Assembly: GCA_964512165.1 (NCBI GenBank) | Contig: CAZEHQ010000008.1 | Coordinates: 1 to 44,328 of the forward strand | From: UBA8231 sp964512165 | GTDB taxonomy: Bacteria > Latescibacterota > UBA2968 > UBA8231 | Length of the DNA: 44,328 nt | Reading direction: 5' to 3' | In this document: positions 22,515-29,714 of the stretch, one piece after another | How positions within the stretch are numbered: the stretch's first letter is position 1 | How the letters are laid out: the number at the start of each line of letters is the position of its first letter | Made by a program: the position numbers and the translations under genes | The notes under the pieces: model-generated | Database searches by the model: none | Told to the model about the DNA's origin: nothing | What the model saw: the letters and a program-made list of their open reading frames with translations, nothing else

Positions 22515-24977
22515 TCAGCCATCGAAGCCGTCGAGCTCCCGCCGCAACTGCTCGTCCAGGGGCGATGGCGGACTGGCCGGGGCGCCGGGCGGGGCTGCTT
22601 CCGGGGAGCTGCCCCGACGCCAGCGGGAGAGGATCTGGCGAACGCCGAGGGCGCCGCCGGCGAGCACCAGGAAGGGGATGACCCACACGAAGCCGTAGCC
22701 CTCGGGCGGATTGGCCAACCCCATGGGACCGAAGCGGTCCACGTAGGCGGCAACGATCTCCTCGCGGCCCTGCCCCTCCTCCAGCCGCAGGGTGATGCTC
22801 TCCCGCTCGGCGATGGCGAACTGGCACAGGCAGGTGGCCAGGGACTCGCGGTTGCAGGTGCCGCACAGGCAGACGAGGTCCGCGGCCATGGCCTTGACCT
22901 GCTCCGGCGGCGGAGCCGCTCGGGCCGGGGCGCAGAGGGCGGCCAGGCACAGGAGGATGACCGCCGGCGCCGCCCCTCTGCGACGAGGATCGTCTCCCGG
23001 CTGGGTGCGCGAGGTGTCCCGGTCGAGGCGGGCCATGCGCCGGTCGCGTGCCGACGGCCACATCGTCCACAGCGCGCTGACCACGAGCAGGGCCGCCCCC
23101 AACCAGACGCAGGCCACCAGGGGGTTGACGTAGATCTGGAACTTGGCAGAGGCCAGGTCCGAGGACGGACCCACCAGAATGAGGTAGAAGTCCTCGAGCC
23201 AGCGCGAGTAGATGGCGACCTCGGTGGTGTTCTGCTCAGCGGTCTTGTAGAAGTGGCGCTCCGGCACGAGGGTGGCCAGGAAGCGCCCGTCCCGCTCGAG
23301 GCCGACGGCGGCTGCCTGCACCGACCGGTTGGGGTCGTCGCCGAAGGCCAGGGTCTCAAGCGTGGCCGTGTACTCGCCGACCCGGGTGGATTCGCCGGGC
23401 TCGAGGACGACCTCCCGCTCGCTGGTGAAAGCCTTGCCGGTGAAGCCGACGAAGAGCAGGACGATGGAGACGTGCACGAGGTAGCCCCCGTAGCGCCGTC
23501 GGCTCTTGGCCAGCAGCCGGGCCCCGGCGGTCAGGAGGGTTTCCCGGGAGGTCCGCCGCCGGGCGGCGATGCCCCGGGCGAACTCGAAGGCCACGGAGCC
23601 GGCGACGAAACCGCACAAGGTCAGGGACACGAGGGGGTAGAGTCCTCGTACACCGAGGGCCGCCGCAAGGCCGAGAGCCAAGAGTCCGCCGACGCCGGGA
23701 ATCCCGAAATTGCGGCGGAGGCTCTCCATCGACGTTCGCCGCCAGGCGAAGAGGGGGCCGGCGCCCGTGAGGAAGAGCAGCACCAGGCCCATGGGTACGC
23801 TCACCCGGTCGAAGAAGGGCGCCCCCACGGTGATCTTTTCGCCCGTGAACGCCTCGGAGATCACCGGAAAGAGGGTTCCCCAGAGGACAGCGAAGAGCAG
23901 GGCGAGCAGGATCCAGTTGTTGAGCAGGAAGGCGCTCTCTCGGGAGGCGAAGGACTCGAGCCGGTGCTCCGCCTTGAGGTGGTCCAGGCGGGTTACCAGC
24001 AGAGCGGCGGAACCGGCGACGATCAGGGCCAGGAAGACGACGAAGTAGGGACCTACGTTCGACTGGGCGAAGGCGTGGACGGAGGAGACGATGCCGGAGC
24101 GGGTGAGGAAGGTGCCGAAGATCGTCATGCCGAAGGTGAAGAACAGGAGCACCATGTTCCAGACCTTCAGCATGCCCTTGCGCTCCTGGATCATCACCGA
24201 GTGCAGCAGCGCCGTGGCGGCCAGCCAGGGCATCAGCGAGGCGTTCTCCACGGGGTCCCACCCCCAGTAGCCCCCCCAGCCCAGCTCGACGTAGGCCCAC
24301 TTGCCGCCGAGCAGGAGCCCGGCGCCGAGGAACATCCACGGGATCAGCAGCCACCGGCGCATCGCGTACAGCCAGGAGTTGTCGAGGCGCCTCGAGGCCA
24401 GGGCGGCGATGCCGAAGGCGAAGGGGACGGTCATGCCCACCATGCCCGCGTACAACATCGGGGGATGGATGGCCATGTAGGGGTGCTGGAGGATTGGGTT
24501 CAGGCCGCTGCCGTCGAGAGGCGTGAAGGGCAGCCTCCGGAAGGGGTCGGCGGCGTAGATGTTCAAAAGGGCGAAGAAGAAGCAGGAGGCGCCGAGAACG
24601 GCGATCGTGTAGGGCATCAGGGCCCGGTAGCGGTGGCGGTTGAGGAGCACCACGGCGGCGGTGTACAGCGACAGGATCCAGCCCCAGAACAGGATCGACC
24701 CGTTCTGCCCTCCCCACAGCGAAGCGACCACGTACTGTAGGGGCTGGGCCCGGTTCGTGTTCTCTGCCACGTACTGGACCTCGAAGTCGTGCGTCAGGAT
24801 CGCGTACCACAACCCCGCCACCGAGACCGTGTAGAGGCCGCAAACGGCCAGGGCGGCGTTCTCGCCGGAGCGGATCAGGCCTTCGTGGTTGCGGTGCGCC
24901 CCGAGGACCGAGGCAAGTGCCGCGTACCCGCCCGCCGCTAGCGACAGGCACAGGGCGAAGTAGCCGATGTCGACCAT
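22515..24977 (-). CDS. ccmF: CcmF-CcmH fusion protein (cytochrome c haem lyase)
   Basis: One 820-residue open frame joins CcmF and CcmH. Residues 1-645 are CcmF: many membrane helices, the haem-handling motif WGGYWGWDPVENASLMPW at 234-251 and the late stretch GGYLVHVSIVLLF. Residues 668-820 are CcmH-like: a signal-like hydrophobic segment (PAVILLCLAALCAPARA), a cysteine-rich site with C703, C705, C708, C716 and C718, a helix rich in glutamate, then a membrane segment (VWVIPFLVLAGGALGV). The usual CcmH motif is LRCxxCQ; the arrangement here is different. Fusion would fix the haem lyase and the thiol protein in one polypeptide. No frameshift is seen at the junction. Confidence 0.9.
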   Translation of the reverse strand: MVDIGYFALCLSLAAGGYAALASVLGAHRNHEGLIRSGENAALAVCGLYTVSVAGLWYAILTHDFEVQYVAENTNRAQPLQYVVASLWGGQNGSILFWGWILSLYTAAVVLLNRHRYRALMPYTIAVLGASCFFFALLNIYAADPFRRLPFTPLDGSGLNPILQHPYMAIHPPMLYAGMVGMTVPFAFGIAALASRRLDNSWLYAMRRWLLIPWMFLGAGLLLGGKWAYVELGWGGYWGWDPVENASLMPWLAATALLHSVMIQERKGMLKVWNMVLLFFTFGMTIFGTFLTRSGIVSSVHAFAQSNVGPYFVVFLALIVAGSAALLVTRLDHLKAEHRLESFASRESAFLLNNWILLALLFAVLWGTLFPVISEAFTGEKITVGAPFFDRVSVPMGLVLLFLTGAGPLFAWRRTSMESLRRNFGIPGVGGLLALGLAAALGVRGLYPLVSLTLCGFVAGSVAFEFARGIAARRRTSRETLLTAGARLLAKSRRRYGGYLVHVSIVLLFVGFTGKAFTSEREVVLEPGESTRVGEYTATLETLAFGDDPNRSVQAAAVGLERDGRFLATLVPERHFYKTAEQNTTEVAIYSRWLEDFYLILVGPSSDLASAKFQIYVNPLVACVWLGAALLVVSALWTMWPSARDRRMARLDRDTSRTQPGDDPRRRGAAPAVILLCLAALCAPARAAPPPEQVKAMAADLVCLCGTCNRESLATCLCQFAIAERESITLRLEEGQGREEIVAAYVDRFGPMGLANPPEGYGFVWVIPFLVLAGGALGVRQILSRWRRGSSPEAAPPGAPASPPSPLDEQLRRELDGFDG

Positions 24978-24987
24978 GCCGGCGGGG

Positions 24988-25428
24988 TCAGATACTGCCG
25001 GATGGCTTCAACGCCTCCGGGTGATCGTCGTAGCTCTGGCCCTCGTACTTGGATGGACACTTGGCCTGCACGACCTCGGCCTCGAAGCGTTGCTGGGCGG
25101 GAACGAAGCGGCCTTCGAGCACCACCTGGGCGCGATCCTGGAAGGTGTCGGGAAGCACCGAGTTGCCCGTGTAGCGGACCGCCAGCCGGCGCTCGCCGTC
25201 GGTGATCTGGAATCGGGGCCGGTGGCGATACTCGTCCCACTCGATGGTGCCGGGGACGACGGTGCAGCCGCCGAGTTGGATGCGGCGCCCTTCGGTGAGG
25301 GTGTGAGCCTCGGCCAGCAGGGCGTCGAGGGTCATGTGACGGCTCGCCGACTGGCGGATGCCCAGGGCGAGGAGGGCGATGACGCCGGCGGCGGCGGCGG
25401 CGGAACCGAGGGCGAAGGCCCATCTCAT
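24988..25428 (-). CDS. ccmE: Haem chaperone CcmE, CxxxY variant
   Basis: Membrane-anchored periplasmic haem chaperone of 146 residues. An N-terminal helix (residues 4-25) is followed by an OB-fold (IQLGGCTVVPGTI, VRYTGNSVLPDTFQDRAQVVLEGRF). The C-terminal haem-attachment region reads AKCPSKYEGQ, so the haem-binding residue of the classical HxxxY motif is Cys124, with Tyr128. This CxxxY form is known from some deltaproteobacteria such as Desulfovibrio and from archaea. It is the first gene of the ccm run and lies 10 bases ahead of the ccmF-ccmH fusion. The 111 bases ahead of it contain no promoter I can defend. Confidence 0.9.
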   Translation of the reverse strand: MRWAFALGSAAAAAGVIALLALGIRQSASRHMTLDALLAEAHTLTEGRRIQLGGCTVVPGTIEWDEYRHRPRFQITDGERRLAVRYTGNSVLPDTFQDRAQVVLEGRFVPAQQRFEAEVVQAKCPSKYEGQSYDDHPEALKPSGSI

Positions 25429-25539
25429 GGCGGCACTCGATCAGGGGCCGGGGGAAGGAGGATATTGCCTGTTGAAGATCCTCAAGGTTGACAGGCGCGG
25501 CAAATGGAGCAACCGGCGCGCTCGCAGGAGCCGCCCTGG

Positions 25540-26673
25540 TCAGACGGAAAGGGTCTTTGGGAAGGTCGTGAGATTGCGGCAGCCGCCGTCCTCGACGACT
25601 ACCAGATCCTCGATGCGGCAGCCGCCGAGGCCGGCGTAGTAGAGGCCCGGCTCCACGGTGACGACCTGTCCCGTCCGGAGTCGGCAGGAAGGCCGGGAGA
25701 TGTACGGCGCTTCGTGGATCTGCAGGCCGAGACCATGGCCGGTGCCGTGGAAGAACCCCTGCATGCGGCCGTCGATCTCTCCGGACTCGTACCCGGCGGA
25801 GGCGAAACCGCGGATCACGGCCTGGTGCACCTCCGCCCCGTCGACCCCGTCGCGGATGCTCTCCAGAGCCCCCTGCTGGGCCGCCGCAACGACTTCGTGG
25901 AGCCGCTGCACCTCCGCGGAGACCCGGCCCCGGACGACGGTGCGTGTGATGTCGCCGAAATAGCCGCTCACGGAGTGGCGGGGAAAGATGTCGATGATGA
26001 TCGGCTGGTGGGCGGGCAGGGGGCCGTGGCCGCCCTGGTGGGGATCGATCGCCTGCTCGCCGCCGGCTACGATCGTGTGCTCGCCGTGGCAGTCGCAGTC
26101 GAGCAGGACGTGGTGGATGCGCCGCCGGACCGCTTCCGAGGTCAGAAGCCCCTCCGGTCCCACGAGCAGATCGTCCCGTACCGAGGACTCCCGGATCATG
26201 GCCAGGGCCGCCTCCATGGCCCGCTCCGCCCCTCTTTGCGCCTGGGCGATGGCGGCCACCTCCTCCTCGGACTTGATCGCCCGCTGCGGAAACAGGGGAG
26301 GCTCGGCGACGGTCAGGCCAAACCCCGCGGCCCTCAGCTCGTCGGCGGTATGCACCGGGAAGTCGGGGGGCACCAACAGGCGTCGCAACTGCAGGCTGCG
26401 CAGGATCTCGCCGAGCTGGCCGCCCGCCGCCGGCTCGGCGCCCGGGGCGTCGTACCTGGAGCCGGCCAGCACCTCCGCGCCGCGCACTTCCTCCCGGGCT
26501 CGGTCCAGCTCCAGGTCCTTGACCACGACCCAGGCGGCATCGGCCGAGGCCAGGTAGATGAAGGGATCGGGCGCCCGGAATCCGGTCGCCCAGAACAGGT
26601 CCGCATTGCGCTCGGAGTCGCCCACCATCAGCAGTGCATCGGCTCCGTTCAGATCGACCGGGGATCCGGTCAT
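25540..26673 (-). CDS. M24-family metallopeptidase (Xaa-Pro aminopeptidase type)
   Basis: Cytosolic pita-bread-fold peptidase of 377 residues. The five metal ligands of the family are visible: D228 (IIIDIFP), D241 (YFGDITRT), H313 (HGTGHGLG), E341 (TVEPGLYY) and E355 (RIEDLV). The N-terminal third is a creatinase-like domain. Xaa-Pro dipeptidase or aminopeptidase activity is the family default, but substrate is not determined. The start ATG overlaps the stop of the upstream htrA-like gene by four bases, so the two are translationally coupled. Confidence 0.9.
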   Translation of the reverse strand: MTGSPVDLNGADALLMVGDSERNADLFWATGFRAPDPFIYLASADAAWVVVKDLELDRAREEVRGAEVLAGSRYDAPGAEPAAGGQLGEILRSLQLRRLLVPPDFPVHTADELRAAGFGLTVAEPPLFPQRAIKSEEEVAAIAQAQRGAERAMEAALAMIRESSVRDDLLVGPEGLLTSEAVRRRIHHVLLDCDCHGEHTIVAGGEQAIDPHQGGHGPLPAHQPIIIDIFPRHSVSGYFGDITRTVVRGRVSAEVQRLHEVVAAAQQGALESIRDGVDGAEVHQAVIRGFASAGYESGEIDGRMQGFFHGTGHGLGLQIHEAPYISRPSCRLRTGQVVTVEPGLYYAGLGGCRIEDLVVVEDGGCRNLTTFPKTLSV

Positions 26674-28109
26674 GGCTCGTCCTCCTCAACGGCATGGATG
26701 GGAAGGGCTCGGACGTCGATGCCCCGGCCCTGGCGCCAGTGCCAGAGCAGAGCCGACTCCCCCGCTTTCAATCGCGCCAGGTGGCGAACGAACTGATCGA
26801 GGGAGACGACGGCGGTCCGGTCGATTTCGGTGATGACGTCGTCCACCTCCAGTCCGAGCCGCGCCGCCGGGCTTCCGGGCTCGACCCCGGTGATGACCAC
26901 CGCACCGGCGCTCTCGGGCAGCTTCAGTCTGCGCGCCTCCTCCCGGGTGAAGCCGAGACGGAGGGCCTGATCGCCCGCCATCGATCCCAGGGTCAGGCCG
27001 AGATGCCGCGCCAGACGCCGCCCGCGGGCAAGGAGCAGGCTCTCCTCCCGCTCGCCGAGGACCACCGGAACCCGCTGCTGCCGGCCGGCGCGGAGGACGG
27101 TGAGCTCCACCCTCTCCCCCGGATCCCGGCCATAGATGCGGGTCTGAACCTCGTTGGTCAGGTCCACCGGCTGTCCGTCGATGGCGAGCACCACGTCTCC
27201 CACCGACAGGCCGCTGCGGTCGGCGGGTGCGCGCGGCTCGATCCGGGTGATGTAGACACCTCGCGGCGGCGACAGGTCCAGATCCTCGCGCCGGACCAAC
27301 TCGTCGTCGACATCGCTCATCTCCACCCCGAGGTAGCCCCGCACGACCCGGCCGTAAACGAGGAAGTCGTCCATCGCTTCCCGGGCCAGGTCGATGGGGA
27401 CTGCCAGGCCGTAGCCCATGAAGAAGCCGGTCCGGGTGGAGATGGCGGTGTTGATGCCGACCACCCGTCCCTGCAGATCCAGGAGAGGTCCACCGGAGTT
27501 GCCGGGGTTGATCACCGCGTTCGTCTGGATGAAGCTCTCGATGCCGTAGTCGTCCTCGATCACCCGGGCCCGACGGCCGAGGGCGCTGACGATGCCGTGG
27601 GTCAGGGTGGTCCCCATGCCCAGGGGATAGCCGATGGCCAGCACCCAGTCGCCGATCAGCAGGTCCTCGGACCGGCCGAGGGAGGCGACAGGCAGGGCGG
27701 GAGCGTCGATCTCCAGCAGGGCGATGTCGATGAGCGAGTCCACCCCGACCACTCGGGCGGGGAAGCGCCGGCGGTCGTGGAGGGTTACCCGTATCGAGTC
27801 GGCCCCCTTGATCACGTGGTGGTTGGACAGGATGTGGCCGCCGGCCGAGACGATCACCCCCGAGCCGAGGCCGCTGAGCCCGTCTCCGTCTCCGCGGGGG
27901 GGGACCGGGGGGTGGAACCGCGGCAGCCGCTGCAGCTCTCCCGAGGTCTGGATCAGAACCACGGCGGGAGCGACGCGGTCGTAGACCGAGCGGAAGGAGC
28001 GGCTCAGGTCCTCGAACCGCTCCAGTCCGGACTGACCCGCTGCCGGCACGGATGCGGTGCAGGCCAGCAGCCACGCCGTCGCCAGTCTCCGGATCGCCGA
28101 GCCGGTCAC
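26670..28109 (-). CDS. HtrA/DegP-type serine protease with two PDZ domains
   Basis: Periplasmic quality-control protease of 479 residues. A signal peptide is at 1-25. The catalytic triad is H98 (SNHHVI), D128 (LIDIALLEI) and S205 (NPGNSGGPLL), all intact. PDZ1 is at about 255-350 (RGYLGVEMSD, APADRSGLSVGDVVLAIDG) and PDZ2 at about 380-465 (GSPAARLGLEVDDVITEID). The gene overlaps its neighbours on both sides by four bases (ATGA), linking it to the sigma-54-type activator upstream and the M24 peptidase downstream. A stress-response role is a family inference. Confidence 0.93.
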   Translation of the reverse strand: MTGSAIRRLATAWLLACTASVPAAGQSGLERFEDLSRSFRSVYDRVAPAVVLIQTSGELQRLPRFHPPVPPRGDGDGLSGLGSGVIVSAGGHILSNHHVIKGADSIRVTLHDRRRFPARVVGVDSLIDIALLEIDAPALPVASLGRSEDLLIGDWVLAIGYPLGMGTTLTHGIVSALGRRARVIEDDYGIESFIQTNAVINPGNSGGPLLDLQGRVVGINTAISTRTGFFMGYGLAVPIDLAREAMDDFLVYGRVVRGYLGVEMSDVDDELVRREDLDLSPPRGVYITRIEPRAPADRSGLSVGDVVLAIDGQPVDLTNEVQTRIYGRDPGERVELTVLRAGRQQRVPVVLGEREESLLLARGRRLARHLGLTLGSMAGDQALRLGFTREEARRLKLPESAGAVVITGVEPGSPAARLGLEVDDVITEIDRTAVVSLDQFVRHLARLKAGESALLWHWRQGRGIDVRALPIHAVEEDEP

Positions 28110-29614
28110 TTGAACCCGTACTTGTCGAGCTTCCGGTAGAGGGTGCGCTCGCCGATCCCGAGAAGCTCGGCCGCCTTGCGGCGGTTGTTGCCCACCTGCT
28201 CCAGGGCCCGGGCGATGGCGTCTCGCTCCAGCTCCTTCAGCGACGACAGCACTCCGTCATCGTCTTCCCTCAGGTCGGAGGCGGCGCCTGGCTCCGCGTC
28301 CTCGTCGACCTGGTACACGGGGCGCACCGGACGAGGTACGGCCGTCTCCCTGCCCTCCTCGATGGTTCGCCTCAGGTCGGCAACCTCCCGCTTGAGGTCG
28401 AGCAGGGCGAAATAGATCAACTCGCGCTCCGACTGGTCCGGGGTCTTCAAGGTCGGAACGGGCAGGTTCACACCGAGGTCCGGCGCCCGCTCCAGATGGG
28501 GGAGCAGGTCGTCGGCATCGACCCGGCCGGCCGGGCCCAGGAAGACGAGATGTTCCACCAGGTTGCGCAACTCGCGGACGTTTCCGGGCCAGTCGTACTG
28601 GGCGAGAAGGTCGAGGGCCCGCGGGGTGAACCCGTGGAAACGGGTGCGGTCCTTCTGACCCCGGCTGTAGATCTCGACGAAGTGCTCGAGGAGCAGTGGG
28701 ATGTCAGCGCGCCTCTCGCGCAACGGTGGCAGGTAGAGCTCGACGACCTTCAAGCGGTGGTAGAGATCGCGTCTGAACTCGCCGCGGCTCACCGAGGAGA
28801 GCAGGTCCTTGTTGCTGGCCGCCAGCATGCGCACGTCGACCTCGATCGACTCGTCGCCGCCGATACGGGTGACGCGCCGCTCCTCGAGGACGCGCAGCAG
28901 CCGCACCTGCGCCGAGCGGGCCATCTCTCCGATCTCGTCGAGGAACACCGTGCCTTTGTGGGCCTGCTCGAAGATCCCCCGCGTTTGCGAGCGGGCGTCG
29001 GTGAAGGCGCCGCGCTCGTGGCCGAACAGCTCGTTCTCCAGGAGGTTCTCGGGGATGGCGGCGCAGTTGATCGGCTTGTAGGGCTTGTCGTCGCGGCCGC
29101 TGAAGTGGTGGAGGGCGCGGGCTACGACATCCTTGCCGGAGCCGCTCTCCCCGGTGATCAGGACGGTCACAGGCGTCGGGCCCACGAGAAGGATCTGCTC
29201 GCGGAGGGTCCGGATGGCCTCGGAGTTGCCGACCAGATGTTCGCACAGGAAGCGGCTGCGTTCGAGCAGGCGGTCGACGGCCGCCGTGAGCAGGCCGCCG
29301 TCGACCGGCACTTCGACCACCTGCTCGAGGGGGCTGCCCCGGGAGAGCTCGTCCCATGCGGCAGTGGAGCCCGCGGCCAGGACGGCGACCGGCAGCTCCC
29401 GGTGCTCGGCCAGCACCTCGGCGATCGACCGCAGGCTGAGGTCGGGGAGGTTGAGATCGACGAGGACGAGACCCGCGCCCCGGTCGAGGAGCGCGGAGAG
29501 CCTGCCGGCATCGCGCACCTCGACGACCTCTGCCGACCCGGCCCGCAGTTCCCGGCTGCAGGCTGCGGCCAGTCCGGGGTCTTGCGTGAGCAGCAGGTAG
29601 CGGGTGCGGGCCAT
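28106..29614 (-). CDS. Sigma-54-interacting transcriptional regulator with degenerate receiver domain
   Basis: NtrC-type activator of 502 residues. The N-terminal receiver-like domain keeps an aspartate (D53 in LVDLNLP), but the acidic pair is reduced to QD (residues 11-12) and the usual switch lysine is not seen (VVEVPVDG), so phosphorylation is uncertain. The AAA+ domain has Walker A GESGSGKD at 155-162 and Walker B TVFLDEIGE. The sigma-54 contact loop reads GAFTDA at 202-207 rather than GAFTGA. A Fis-type HTH ends the protein (NRRKAAELLGIGERTLYRKL). No sensor kinase is nearby. It overlaps the htrA-like gene by four bases. Confidence 0.92.
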   Translation of the reverse strand: MARTRYLLLTQDPGLAAACSRELRAGSAEVVEVRDAGRLSALLDRGAGLVLVDLNLPDLSLRSIAEVLAEHRELPVAVLAAGSTAAWDELSRGSPLEQVVEVPVDGGLLTAAVDRLLERSRFLCEHLVGNSEAIRTLREQILLVGPTPVTVLITGESGSGKDVVARALHHFSGRDDKPYKPINCAAIPENLLENELFGHERGAFTDARSQTRGIFEQAHKGTVFLDEIGEMARSAQVRLLRVLEERRVTRIGGDESIEVDVRMLAASNKDLLSSVSRGEFRRDLYHRLKVVELYLPPLRERRADIPLLLEHFVEIYSRGQKDRTRFHGFTPRALDLLAQYDWPGNVRELRNLVEHLVFLGPAGRVDADDLLPHLERAPDLGVNLPVPTLKTPDQSERELIYFALLDLKREVADLRRTIEEGRETAVPRPVRPVYQVDEDAEPGAASDLREDDDGVLSSLKELERDAIARALEQVGNNRRKAAELLGIGERTLYRKLDKYGFK

Positions 29615-29648
29615 GGCGAGTCAGAAGAGGCGGCTGGAGATCGAACGC

Positions 29649-29677
29649 CCCCGGCAAGACTCCCGGCTCTGCCGGGG
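29649..29677. repeat. Perfect 8-bp inverted repeat between TPR gene and regulator gene
   Basis: CCCCGGCA at 29649-29656 pairs with TGCCGGGG at 29670-29677 around a 13-base loop, in the 100-base space between the TPR gene and the activator gene. It has no following T-run, so a protein-binding site, mRNA stability element or weak terminator are all possible. Confidence 0.45.
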
Positions 29678-29714
29678 TGGGCGCGACTCTCTGCGGATCA
29701 TGCGAGAGCGGCCC

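Noticed and set aside
22036..23070. Upstream extension of the carboxypeptidase-regulatory-like gene to 725 codons
   Set aside because: The extension overlaps the zinc-ribbon gene and the CcmH domain and has shadow composition; the ATG at 22035 starts a proper signal peptide.
21954..24740. A 928-codon open frame on the plus strand opposite ccmF-ccmH
   Set aside because: Its protein is Gly/Glu/Gln/His-rich without any domain, the pattern of an antisense shadow in GC-rich DNA; the minus strand encodes an unmistakable CcmF.
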